DNA of 64,000 nt from Syngnathus acus (taxonomy: Eukaryota > Chordata > Actinopteri > Syngnathiformes > Syngnathidae): the NCBI RefSeq assembly GCF_901709675.1, contig NC_051099.1, forward strand, positions 8,370,001 to 8,434,000, written 5' to 3'. Within the stretch, counting starts at the first letter, position 1, and every line of letters begins with the position of its first letter. The notes beneath the pieces are model-generated. The model was not told where the DNA came from and did not search any database. It saw only the letters and a program-made list of their open reading frames with translations. The position numbers were made by a program, and so were the translations under genes. Positions 47,101 to 59,723 of this stretch are shown one piece after another.

Positions 47101-50100
47101 CTCATGTTTCATGTCATGTTGAGTATTTTGTTTACCTGTGTTCTTTGTTGCTCTGAAATTACCATTTGAGCTTTGTCAATACCTTGAAGTATTTGTCTGA
47201 TTGCCTTGTTATTTTCCCTTCATAATTCCACACACATCTATTTCTGCAAGATCAAAACTGAACGGTCTGTTGCTCCCTTCATTTGAAATATTTTGGTTAA
47301 TCTACTAATATACAGTGTGAACAGAACGATCGCCTTCCTTATGTAAATGACGTCTTTCTCTCAAGGCATTCAGTAATGACGGTATTAACAGCCGGCAAGT
47401 CTCAGTCAAATCTGCTTGTGTTAAAACAAATACATTGTGATGGAAGATATGACTCACACTGGGCTTTGCATTAGACAGGTTTTACGCACCATTACTTTCA
47501 CTATGCTCATGACCAGCTACTCTGAGATATGTAAATAATAGACTGGAGTCATAAGTGTGCAGCACAGCAGTAGGGAGGGGTGGGAATCAGCCTCCAAACT
47601 GTCAATTCCAAACAATATTGTGTGTTTATCTTTTAGATAAAGGTGAAGGTGTTTCCTTCACAACACTATCGGTTGGCTGTGTGAATGGCTCGTCGCGTAG
47701 CCACCAGGATCTACCGTTCTGTCTTCTGTTTGTCAGTTTGGTAGTGGTAGTGTAGTGCAGTGTGTCGCAACCATTATTGAGCCAATCACGGCACACATTT
47801 TACAGCGAAAACCATCTTAGGGCACACACAGGTAAAAGTACATTTTATGGCTTCCAAAGTTCACAATTGTTTTATGTATTTGTTGATTTTCAGTTATTCC
47901 ACTGAATGGCATGAACCGCATGGAAATTTGGACTTGTTTATGATTCATGATGGGGTATGCAAAGATTTTAAAAAGAAAGTAGCAAATATAAAGCACCAGT
48001 GAGCTGAGAGACATACTCCTGACAATGAAAAGGGTGAAATGGGACAATCTGTCAGGACTTGTGATGAATGGAAATGCACCTTTGTCTCCATCCAGCAAGC
48101 AGCACAGCAGTATTCGACACCGTCATGGATGACATTTCTCTCATCAGTCATGTTCTATACATCGGTGGTAAATTACTCCATCGGACTTGGCTTGCACCTG
48201 TCTGTCAGACAAATGGAACAGTTGATGTCTCCCAGACAGGTGAGTGACGAGCACGACTATTGGGAGGGGAAAAAAACATCTAAAAGTGAGAAGCAAGAGG
48301 ATGAAAAAGATGGCTTGGGGCAATGGGCCAGAGACCATTTCAACTTGAATTCCCTGTGTTGGACTCCAGTATCAGTCAATCTCAAATGTGAGAAATTAAA
48401 TATCCTGTTTGTATTTGAAAATGCAGGCACATGCTCGAATCAGAATCAGTGTGAATCATTGACAAAGGGAGCTGACTGGAGGCGCACTGGGTTACGGAGA
48501 GCAGGGAGTCAGAAGAGAAGCTAGAACAGATGGTGAGATTTGGGTTTCTTGCAGGGAGTGCATAATGTGCCACGAGGTGGCAATGTCTAAATTAATATGA
48601 TTTGTTCACCTTTGATATATAAGCGGATTATAGCTAATGTTCAAACATGGAATTGTGAATAGCCTTGGATGAGAAGTGACACTGAGTGGAATAGTATTAG
48701 CGGCCCCTGAAGGACTCATTGTTAACTTCTTGCCTAATCCTTATTAGGACTCGCAGGTCTAAGGGAACTGTCCGTGGCCACGGGGACATGTGCCCCCATT
48801 GTGCTGCTGATGGTTAATCACGCCGTCATGGCAGGAGGAGGGGAAAGCCAATGAAAGGGAATGAAGGATCAAGAAAGTATATAAAGGCCCCCTGCCCTTA
48901 ATGGGTGTTACTGAGTCTTGCCGAGCGCTGATCCGCCTTCTTGGCTTTGAGGAACGAGTGCAGAACCTTCCACTCAGCATGTGCAAATGAGACACAGACA
49001 ATAGATTAAACATAGGTACAGATGGAATGAATGCATACTTGACTTTAAATGGATTTTGACAAATTGTGCCAGCAAGATTTTTTTTTAAAGCTATGGCTCA
49101 TCAATGAATTAAATTTCAAGTCTTGCCTAATCATTTGCACATTTGTGGCACCCAAACGTGGTAACGAGTGCAGTGTTAAATCATAAAACTAGACCCTTGT
49201 GTCTACGTGTATATGGACGCATTTATTTGTATTAAAAGCCTGATCAGACTAAAAATGCTTCACATACACACCAGGAATATTATGATCGCGTCAAGCCCAT
49301 TCCGATCAAGATGATATTCCAAATGAGAGGGGTGGTTTATGTCAATTGATAATCCGATCAGCGCGCATGAAATAACGTGACAGTAAATAATGATGAATAT
49401 CGTCCTGTATTTTATATATTCTCTCTCACCTATTCTTAGGAATGCAATGACTTTGTTTTCCTCTGGGTGTGTTCCTTCCGATAACCTATGTCTCCCCTCT
49501 CACTTACACATGTCACGCCAAAGTTCACCACTCCAGTCCTCTAGGAAGGTGCTAAAGCACAATGTGCTACCACTATCATGTAAATGACTCCATTTGAAGT
49601 ACCTTTGCAAGATCGGTGGTTTGGCAGAGATCACCCTTCGGGAGCATCTCTACATTGTGCCGTCACAAAGGGCAGCCGTGGCATTCCAATTGACAGACCA
49701 AAGGTCAGTGTTGATACAAAGAGAGGTGCATGTATTAAAAGGAAATCAGGTTGTGGAAAGGTATTATTTTTAAAAACTGGGTAAGGAGGAAACCCCCTGA
49801 AAGTTTATTCCAGCCCCCCCAAGATATATAGGGGGTCGCCTACATTATCGTCAAGCTGAAAACTAAAGCATGCAACATTGCGTATATAAAATGGCAGTAA
49901 AAACAAATTTGTCTGAAAAACAAAATACTTGATTGTTGGGTAAATGGATTCTATAACCCATTATCTATGCTGCACCAATAACAGAGCGTAACAGCAGCAA
50001 CACCATCCAATTGTGAATTCCAGCGCCTGCAGAGCCAGCAATCAAAATGCTATTAAATTATGAAGTGACACACACTGAGCTTGTCGCGCAACTCACGCTT

Positions 50101-51230
50101 GTTTGTTTTGCCTTCATTAGAGGCCGAGAGCTGGCAATTGTCAACACAAACAAAGCCGAGCTTCGACGTGTCCACCCCCACCCCTCCATCACTCCCGTTG
50201 CCTAACGGCTCGTAAAGGGTGGATGAAGTAGAAAACCCCAAAAAGTGTTCCTACAAATTGAAAGAAAAAGACAGATATGAATTATTTAATATATTCTGTC
50301 TTTTGAGCTGCAAAGAACATTTGGCTTCGATATTATGATAATATCAAAATTGGCAATAATTCAAGAAATGCTAGAAATCAGCAGACACTTGCAACCTGTA
50401 GACTGCTACAAGCCAACCACGTAGTATATGAAACTTTCCACCTGAGGCGACCTCAAAAATGACCTTTTTACAACCAATCTATTTCCTGTTGTTGGCTTTT
50501 GTTCACATGTCTGTTTTGGGCCTTTGTTTGGAGTGACGCAGCACTCTGCCCCTCAGCTTTTGTTTATCCTCAGAAAATTGGACCTGTTAAGGAACAGAGT
50601 CTCGCACCAATCTAACCAACAATTCATCCTCACCCTTTCGTTGACTGAAAAAGAAAAAGCCTATATTGTTCCCATTAAATGTGTTGTACTGTTCCTCTAA
50701 ATAAATAGCATGATTGCGGTAGTTAGATGGGTAAACGCTCTGTAAGCTGCCATTAGAGGCGAGCAGACAGAGCACAGAAAGCAGACGGCAAGCCAACATG
50801 CTGTAGCCACCTCCAATTTTCCATAATAGCGGGACCATTTGCTAACAACACCCAGGTCTGGCCAAGTATTATTTAAACAGTTTGTGGACTGTGATGGGAA
50901 GATGTTTTGTCAGTAAACGGTGCCATGCGACTTAAAATAAATGTTTAACCTTACCAGCTGATCGAGCTATTACAGAAATTGAGTTTTAGTGAGGCAAATA
51001 ATGTTAGAAAATTTGACGGACAGAGTGCATCCCAATCAATGTCTCCTCAATGACCAGTGAGAGCTTTTCATTTCATTTGGGTTATATTACAAGTGTTAAA
51101 AACAAGATGAGACCTCCACTTGATGATAAAAGCAAAGAGAATGTGGCGTGTGTCATCTGCTCAATGTTAGGAGCTGGCGCTTGACTTCTGACTCATTGCA
51201 TTCATTTAGTTAGCTCCCATTCTCTTAAGT
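44131..51230. other. long gene-poor stretch
   Basis: I find no exon with protein homology and flanking splice signals. A hAT-like end fragment (CAGTGTGTCGCAACC... through CGGCACAC) lies at about 47758-47830. Poly-T runs are at 45470-45484 and 45753-45770. A TATAAAGG word in complex sequence occurs near 48881 without an attached reading frame. Confidence 0.35.
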
Positions 51231-51238
51231 CTCTAAAT

Positions 51239-51654
51239 CAGGGGTGTCCAACTTATTTTTGTCGCGGGCCACATCATAGTCATAGTTTGCCTTAAAGGGC
51301 CATTCAAATTGTCAACCTAAATAAATGTATGAACGTCTCATATTGTATATATAGTATAGGCTAAACAATAAACTGATGAATAACTAGTTTTCAAAACAGA
51401 GTAATAAAAACTGTTCAAATATTTAAAAATATAATATTGAAGTCAAATCAAATTAAATATTTAAAAATAAAAACTATTTAAAAAAAATTAATGATAATAA
51501 AAATTGTTAACAATATCTCTATATTTTAAAAGTGAAAACAATTTGAAATTTTGGAATTGACACATGAATTCGATGCACAATTTGTTTTCGCGGGCCACCT
51601 AGAATGATGTGGCGGGCCGTATCTGGCCCCCGGGCCTTGACTTTGATACCTGTG
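51239..51654. mobile_element. 416-bp hAT-type non-autonomous element
   Basis: Begins CAGGGGTGTCCAACTTATTT and ends ...CTTTGATACCTGTG. CTCTAAAT is duplicated exactly at 51231-51238 and 51655-51662. The interior is AT-rich and non-coding, with GGGCCACAT/GGCGGGCCG subterminal motifs shared with hAT relatives. Confidence 0.8.
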
Positions 51655-51662
51655 CTCTAAAT

Positions 51663-54600
51663 AATGGGTAGGGAACTCCAGGTCTTCAAAAGCAGTATCC
51701 TGTTTCCATAACATCCCTGATTCAAATTCAGCTCATCAGCAATCTCTGTGGAAGCCTTTTCCTGATCCTTTGAATGTGGTGCGTTGGAGGAGGGCGACGT
51801 CAAAAACAACCGGTACGCGGCTCTAGGGGAACTGGAGTTCCCTACGTCTGCCTGCTCCAAATATATGATTGAGATTAATGGGGATAACCTGGTAATAGGG
51901 TAAACATAAACTTGTGTTTGTGTGCGTGTGGACGTCAAGATAAAAGATGTTATTAGATTTGAACCAAGGGTTAATGTTCTTTAAAGCGATACAGACACAT
52001 ACGCGCAGTTGAAGATCACAATCCTCAAAACTGATTTAAGATGAACCTCATTAAATCAGCAGTCATTTTGCTTACGATCTTGACATACTATATTTCTGTC
52101 TGTATAATGAATTATGTTTGATTTACATGAGTACCCATTGTGACCATAAGCTCTATCCCTATTCATCTAGCTACAATAAAATGAAACAATGATTGAAAAT
52201 TAACAAATAGAACAGTGGCCATGACAGTCAAAATGTATGGACGGTATGTTTGTAGCAGTAATTACTAGTATTACACTGATTAACGTGGATATATGAGGGA
52301 AAGTATATTATAGTAGTCCAGATAAGTGGAGCAGCATTGCATGAAATCAAAATATCATCAAACATTACATTCACCCATTAAGGGCACTAAGGCTACGTAG
52401 AACATCAATAGCCAAAATTAATTCATATCATGACACATTTGTTCAACAAGACAGTGATATATTCTTAGCCATTAAATAAGTATTTACAAATGATATTATT
52501 TGGCACAAGGGATGGTAAAACTGCAAAAGTATGTTCTTTGATTATGCCATCACATCTAGATATATTTCTTATAAACACGTGTTGGTTAAATTACGTTCAC
52601 ATCATTTTTGCTGCAGCTACAACTGAAAGGGACTAATGGTAGTCATTTGGAAATACATTTCCAGAAAAGTGATCAATCAAGTCCCGTGATTAACATATTA
52701 AGAATGTGTTAATATTTTATGTTTAATTAAAATGAAATATTTAGCACCTTTTAGGTGCCAGGTGCTGATAATCATTCTTGTCGTTATGATCCTTTGGCTA
52801 ACAAAATTTAAAACAATGAAGTGTCTTTGTGTTTAAAGGTTGCCCAAATATTCCAAATAGAATATTTTCAAAAATATTCTAAATTAATTTAACAAGTTGT
52901 CTAATGTCATGAAAATATGCTGCTGCTGTGGTAACACTGAGTGAAGAAAAAAAGAAAAAGCATTTTCTGTGTTTTCTCGTGATTCAATTCCACATCCTGA
53001 ATTTATGCGCCAGCAGCAAACAACTTTGGTTTTGAATGTGATGAGCCCAAACATATGTAAGTGCTTGTTCATGATAATCATTGTTTTCTTTCAATTTCCT
53101 GCTGGCTGTGATTCTCTCCGGTGGTCACAAATAAAAAATAAATCAGAAAAAAGGATGCAAATGTGCAAGCTCTGCAAACTGTGTGCTGTTTACTCCTCTT
53201 TGCATCTCATGCATCCAAATTAAGCAGCAAGACAAACTTTACCACCCACCCTTGAGGCCCTCAAATCAGGAATCAGGCTTGATAATGACTATGCAGGGAT
53301 AAAATACGGAAGGGAGACCAAAAAAAAGGGAACCAACTGACGTGAGCGGGCTATTGTTCCTCTTGTGGCACAGAGTATCTTACAAGGAGAAATCATGATT
53401 TATTTCAGTGGTAGGAGAGATGTCAGGTTGAGCAAGGGATGGAGGTACGAGTCAATAATGATAAATTCCTCCCGTCACATAAGCGGCCAACCCCCAGTAT
53501 TCACGCCATGATTAGAGGGGAAGAATTCAGCACCTCTGTGCCATTACCACATTTTCATCATCAGGTAGAGAGAGAGAAATGTATCGAAGAATATATTACA
53601 GTATGTATTTAGGAAAAAAATTTAATGTTGAAAAGTGTGCTGTGCCTCAAGCAAGATAAACCTATACCTCTCACAGTAGAACAATGAAAGATTTATTTTT
53701 GCAGTTCTGACAATGTATAATTCAATGGCGCCAGTAAGTGGATCCAATTTTGTTTGCTTGACATTTCTAGTCTTAGTAATGATCTTACACTAATTACTAT
53801 TGAATTTGGCATCAATGACAGCTTGATCCTTTATAGAATTATTGAACTGGTCATCAGTGAAATATCAAATGAAAGTGAGCATGGCGTGGTCAACGTTCAT
53901 TAATCACCAATCATCAGTGGGGATGCGCCACTACGTTGATTTTTCAACCGATGAGACTTGCGTATATGTAGTAAGAAATGATGCTGACTACTCACACTGG
54001 CAACTCTGATGGGACGTTTGGTCCCTATAAGCTAGTAGAAAGGAAATTGGCTGTTGTATTTACAGGATGTATGGCCAAAAGATAGGAGTTTGATGATAAA
54101 CAAAGTGGGCAGAGGAAAGATCCTTGAGGAACACCAGTTGAAAGGATTTGGGTTGAATGAAAGCCTCAGCCCCAGGTGTCAGATTCCAACAGACGTAAGA
54201 CTGTCATTGAAAACGTTACGGGAGATTATTTTGCACTCAAATTGAAGAGGTTGTGGATGGTTAGCAGTCCAGTCAGCTGCCAAGGGGAGGTCATTTTATG
54301 ATTTTTGACAAGACAATTAACGGGCTATAGAGGAAGTGAGGAATCTAATTGCCCAAAAAGGTTATTATCCAAGAGATGAGTGTGAACCTGAGAACTTATA
54401 TCATCTTTTTTGAGGATTTTTGAGACAGTGGACATTGACTGTCTCAGTCTGAGACAGTTTTGTTCAGTTTGGGGATGAATTGTTGCTGGTAAATGGACGA
54501 AGAGGAAAAGAGAAAAATAAATTTAGATTTAAGTGCTGCGGTCATGTTATTTTTATTGTCATATGATGAATTTATGTAATAAATAATACAAAATCATTAT

Positions 54601-56221
54601 GTAGGACCCCAAATGTGCAAATAATAACATTACAGTTAGATAAACATAATTTTACTTCGTCATTGTTTTGATTGGCAAATCAGATGAAACTGCTTCATAT
54701 CTGAGGTGCTTAAGTAAATATTTGTGTGATGAATAAGTCCCACCGCCCTTTTATATTTGGAATGTGGAACACATATTCTTTAATTTTAAGTCTTGTGCAA
54801 ACACAATTGGAGGCTGAATAAACTATGTTCTTTTTTTGTTAGCCTATTGTTGTGATCTCTGAAAAATAGATTTAATATACTATATTTAATAAACAGTATT
54901 CGTGCAAAATGAGTAATAATAGTAAACTTCATTTATGTGTGCCTTTCTGTGTACTCAAGTACATCATGCCATTATATCATATAAATTGGCAGTTGCCGTT
55001 TATTTATCCTCATAATATTGGGTAGGAGAAGAACAATAGAAGAGGCAGCTGACAAAAAAACGTCTCTTCCAAGCAGGAACATGTTGAAAATACTAATCAA
55101 ACATCATTTACAACATGCTTTTATTGAGCCTCCTAAGAGAGCGGCTCATCCCGCTTCTTCGCCATGGTAACCAGGGATTCATTTCAGAGGTGTCATGCTG
55201 CATTATCATCTCACCGGTTCATCCGCTCCCCTCCGCCCTCTGGCTTGCTTGCTTTTGTCCCCCCTCTGTTCAGAGCCCTCAATCTCAAACCTGCTCAGCG
55301 TCCTGGAAGGAAAACATCTCGTATAAAGCTCTGTCTCCCATCATGTGCACCACACATACTCACAACCGCACACTTGCATACAGATCATTGCGGACCACAC
55401 AAAGTATACTGTATTTTACCAACATGACCTCCAAAATATAGTCACCGGTTATGGAATGTCATTGAGGTCTATACTTGATTCTATGGTTTTCGTTCTGTGG
55501 TGAGGCCATGCATGAAAAAATAATACAATGATGGAAGGTTAAGCCTTAACTTTTAAATCATTTCACAGTCACATTTTTCGGGAGAATTACTTTCTGGTCC
55601 ATAATTGTATTCAGATATTGTGACATTTTCATGCTGCTTCTTTTTGAAACTCTCAGTTAACGGTTCGCTCAAAGACATATTAAGTCGAAAATGTTTTCTC
55701 AATAAACACGCCTGCCCTCATTTTGAGACTGTTTGTAATGAATTTACACACACGCACAGGCACTATTGCTAAATACTATTGAACGAGTCATTAGCCCCAA
55801 TTAAACGATGTCTCATAAAATGTATCCCACAGCGCATGGAAAGTGTACTGTCTGCTCCCCCCCAGGCTGCACATGCTTAGCGGGAGGTCTCTAATGGTCT
55901 ACTGTATTAAGTGCCATGCTCTGGTCTCCTCTGTATTGTGAGCTGGTCTCATTTTGATTGTGAGCCCCTGTGAACAACAGAAGACCTTCATCAGACAGTA
56001 ATGCATGATACTGGGGATGGATGCATGACTCGGTAGTAGATTGCCACCTGGTGGTAGAGTATGTTAATGCGCAAGGTGTTCATAGAAAGGGAAATACTGT
56101 ACAGGTAGTCCTGTTTATAGACTATGAAGAATATAATTCGGAGGTGTACATGCTAAATGTTTTTAATTAATTGCACTTATTCACTGCATCCAGGTGTCCC
56201 AGTTATCATATGTACCGACCA
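51663..56221. other. gene-poor stretch without a recognised feature
   Basis: AT-rich complex sequence. No supported exon, RNA gene or intact mobile element was seen on either strand. Confidence 0.35.
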
Positions 56222-56495
56222 GTGGCGTGCTGGGACCATTTTTCAACCCGGGCGTTACATGTCAAGTTGCTCCAATGTTATCTTGCTCCCTGTTCCGAGT
56301 GTGATGGTAAAGCGAGTTGCGCAGTTTTGCGTGTCGCGACTGCAGATTCGTCACAAGCGACTTGGACCTTCCCTGATCGCAAAACTGTTCAAATTCCCAA
56401 TAAAAACGCTGAGCGAAACGTTTCGTTTGCTTTTCCGACTGGCTGCAAGAAATAGCAAACACAAAAAAAAAAAAATATATATATAGAAAAGTCAT

Positions 56496-56571
56496 ACGTG
56501 GGATTTGAATCCGTGACGCAAAGAAAGACAGAAGGGCTTACATAGCACCGGCTTAACGGCTGTGCTATCAT
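56496..56571 (-). repeat. tRNA-like (SINE-type) sequence
   Basis: On the minus strand TAGCACAGCCG resembles a pol III A box and GATTCAAATCC about 46 bases later matches the B box. The T-stem pairs poorly, so a functional tRNA is unlikely. A SINE head or tRNA pseudogene is the better reading. Confidence 0.35.
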
Positions 56572-57149
56572 GGTACATAGCTGGTGCAATAGATAATGTT
56601 CAATATAGTAATCACTAAATTACCGGCGAGGGTACGCGTCGATCTGACCCGCCCATGTTAACTGGCTCCTCGGAACCAACTTGACATGGTCGCGTTCCAA
56701 GGCTTCACGCCAACCTAGCACCAGGGCATCATGCAATTATGACAGGATGAACTTTATAGACACATAAGGAATGGGTCCAAGTACTAAAGCAGCGGTGTTA
56801 TATCGATCGGATTTACGTATTAATAGGAGCGTGGAGAGAACTAAATTTCACAAATGGGTGTCTGTCGAACGAGGCGCGGAGGGTGAGCGGTGGGATATAC
56901 AAAAGTTTACCGCTGAAAAGGTGGTACACTTGCGCAGCTTACTTGTGTAACACAAACATAACGTAATAACACAATACAACAACCTTGGACCTCCCCTGCC
57001 AAATCTAAGTCACTTCATACGAATCAATTAAATGACCTTTGATTCGAGATTCGTGGCCTTTGACTGTTGTGGACAAGAATGCATTTACCACCTACAGTAT
57101 TTGATACAGGACACACAAAACAAATCTGAATGGGACCAAAGTAACATAC

Positions 57150-59080
57150 TTCACTCTCGAGGAGCTTCCCAGGCCCAAGGTGGTCCCGAAGGTCCTGAGT
57201 GAAAAGCTTATATGGGCCTATTTTGCTCCACAATACATTTCTCAGGAAGCTCCCATTCCATATGTCATATATTACTGAAAGTAAAGTAAATTATATGAAC
57301 AGGAATTCATTATTCATTGTGATGAATTAAAGGTTTTACTTACAGCTTTGGAGGGTAGGTGTGGGTTTGGGTATCGTGGGCCTTTGTACAGAGCAAACTA
57401 ATGAGGATGTAGTTAGCGCTCTCGGAGAAGGTGGAGGATGAGAAGAGCCAGGAAGGGAAGGGGAGACCTGTCCAGGAGCAGCAGAGGGAGATGGAGAGTG
57501 CCTGAGAAATTTCCTAGGGACTCTGGGCCCTGGTTCACGGAAGGGGATGAGCTGGTCAATATTGATATTGATCAAAGCCTTCCCCTTCTTTGACACCAGG
57601 GTCGCAGATTTCCCTTCCAATTTGGTTATTGTAAAAGGGCCCAGCATTGCACTCTCCATCTTTCCACCCTTTCTCTGCTCCTCCCTGACATTCTGCCGCA
57701 GGACTTGGTCTCCTACAGCAAAATTGTCGTCCCTACTTGACTTCAACTTTCTCTTCCTCACCTTCTCCTGCACTCTGGCCACATTTAATTTTGCCTTTTC
57801 AAAGTGGACAGGCAGTTCCTGACGGCCAGTGAATAGAGACTCGTTACCCGCAAGCTCTTCAACCATTTCATTATCAACCTGAAAGAAATGAGAAATTACA
57901 GACAATATTTGATCAATTAGTAAGATTAATAATAGTATGATCAATAGTTGAATGCACTCACAAGAAAGTCATCAGGGATCTGGGAAGGGTAACGAGCCTC
58001 TCTACCAAAAAGTAAATAAAAAGGAGAATACTGCGTCGTCAGTTGTTTCTTGGTTCTAATGGCAAATAGTGTGGCAGAAAGGTGATAGTCCCATGTTTGG
58101 GGCTTGTTCGCCACAAGTTTGCTGAGAACCCTGAAAGAACATTCTACAGTATAGTAATACCTCCTACCTCTTGTGAATTGCATGCCAGACATGTGCATTA
58201 GTAAAATACCTTTGTATGGTGCTATTAATTTTTTCCACAAAACCATTTGTCTGTGGGTGGTAGGGAGCACAGAGGCTCCTCTCTATCCCAAGCTGTTGAC
58301 ATAGCCCATAATTGACCTGCAAAATAAGGTGTCAGAGTAAATCCTTATTTTAAGTATAGGACTCCAGAAATGTTCTTTTAAATGCAGCTTTCCTTTTCTT
58401 AGAAGTCGTAGCCTCTTCTACTTCCGTCTCCTCATTGGGCTTTTTTCCATTTCCGAAGAAGCTTTCCAAACATCTCTGTTTCTTGCTCATATTTGCTTGC
58501 TTCGTGGGCTCGACTGAGGTGACATGTCACGTGACCGAGACGAGCGTCTTGACCTGAACCGACGGATGTAATTGGGAGAGAATCGCCAATATTTTTATAT
58601 TTTTCAAAATAAATTCTAACTCATTTTTGCTAGCTTTGCGGGCTCGACTGGGGAAACATGTCACGTGACCAGGATGAGCGTCTTGACCTGAATTAATTGA
58701 TCGTCGATAAAAAAAAACTATATATTTTTTTTCTGTGCTGCTTGGCGGCCCGGTACTAAGTAACCCGCGGACCGGGACCGCGGGTTGGGGACCCCTGATG
58801 TAGATGACTGTCTGTATGGTAAAGGCAGAAAGTATAGTTCAAAGACAATTTAGATTATTTATACATTTTGTATTTGTATCATACAATTGAATAGTTTTGC
58901 ATTATCTATCGTGTTAATATGCACAAGTAAATTAAGTTTAAAAAATGTGAAATGCTTACCCTTCATAATGTAATTTTGAGCTCTTCTTTTATGGCCTGCC
59001 CATTCCGTTTTTGTGAAGTCACACGGAAAAGTGTGATGAATCAGAAATTGTTCTAATTCATTTAGTATCTTTCCATCCAT
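57150..59080 (-). pseudogene. Gypsy-like integrase (Ginger/GIN type) gene, internally deleted
   Basis: Minus-strand exons with compatible phases are 59080-58960 (MDGKILNELEQFLIHHTFP...), 58316-58210 (integrase core end, PYHPQTNGFVEKINSTIQ, containing the third catalytic acidic residue), 58130-57962 (TKKQLTTQYSPFYLLFGREA), 57878-57344 (linker, basic KVRKRKLKSS, GPF of the GPY/F module in MLGPFTITKLEGKSATLVS, then a Pro/Ser tail) and 57274-57150 (WSKIGPYKLFTQDL... GKLLESE). The zinc-binding segment and the first two catalytic Asp residues should lie between the first two exons, but only a hAT fragment and about 300 bp remain, so the enzyme is broken. The last exon ends at a donor and continues to no recognisable exon. 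Intact splice sites and open frames suggest recent activity or recent loss. Confidence 0.72.
58350..58797 (-). mobile_element. hAT transposon 5' fragment
   Basis: On the minus strand it begins CAGGGGTCCCCAACCCGCGG (right edge 58797), a hAT end. It then contains an untranslated leader and an open frame from 58490 to 58350 starting MSKKQRCLESFFGNGKKPNE, the N-terminus of a hAT transposase, cut off after 46 residues. The leader includes an imperfect duplication of a CGGGCTCGACTG...GTCACGTGACC...AGCGTCTTGACCTGAA segment (about 58500-58563 and 58638-58696). The other end of the element is missing. Confidence 0.7.
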
Positions 59081-59520
59081 CTCTGTATTTATGTGGTTCG
59101 TTCCTGTATCTGTGTATCTGTATGTCCGTGTGTATATGTATGTATTGTACAGTATATGTATGTGTTCTACCTGTTTGTTTGTCTCTATATGTCTTTGTGT
59201 GTCCGTGTCTCCTGAATATTTTAAGGATTTTTGGGGCCTTTTTATAGACTAGTAATACACAGCTGTGGGTAAATAAATGTAACCATCTCCCCAAGCTATC
59301 AATCTAATGAGACACCTGGTGGCATTTTTAATGTCTTCAATTGGGGCCTGTGAGTTCCCCTCTCAAAATACCTGATGCAGTGGTGCAAACAAACTTGATC
59401 ATTCAAACTAAGTGTGTGTAGGGAAAAAGGTTGTTCCCTTTTCTGCACCAAACAACAACATGGGGTTATTTGATAGAAAGTATCTACGTATTTTATTTTG
59501 CACATGATTTGTATTTGTAG

Positions 59521-59723
59521 AGTGTGTGGGGCGGAAGATTTGGAAGGAGTCGATTGGGTAGGACCTGACAACATCCAGATGAGCTATACATTTTGTTAGA
59601 ATGTACAGTATATTCTGCTTTTGTGCCCCACAGATAGAGTGCTCCTTTTGCGGTACGTGGTACCATTTGAAATGTGTGGGGGAACCAAATGCGGAGAAGT
59701 ACTGTTGCCCTTTATGTATTTGA
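59521..59723 (+). pseudogene. PHD-finger terminal exons of the integrase-type element
   Basis: Exon 59521-59557 (VCGAEDLEGVDW) joins exon 59634-59723 (IECSFCGTWYHLKCVG..., ending YCCPLCI and a TGA stop at 59721-59723). Joined, the motif WIECSFCGTWYHLKC and the final C-x2-C have the spacing of a PHD zinc finger. The first Cys of the finger would come from an upstream exon that I could not find, hence the pseudogene label. AATAAA follows at 59793-59798. PHD fingers usually read histone H3 tails; in a transposon this could guide chromatin targeting, which is inference. Confidence 0.65.

Noticed and set aside
48039-48524. 161-codon plus-strand open frame
   Set aside because: No family resemblance, mixed composition, no splice context and no supporting neighbour; it looks like a chance open frame.
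54054-54245. 63-codon frame with phrase ILEEHQLKGFGLNES
   Set aside because: It vaguely recalls retroelement text, but no conserved motif could be identified on either strand.
57150-58316. Endogenous retrovirus or LTR retrotransposon pol fragment
   Set aside because: Integrase exons are separated by good introns, no LTR, gag, protease or reverse transcriptase is seen, and inverted rather than direct repeats flank the locus.
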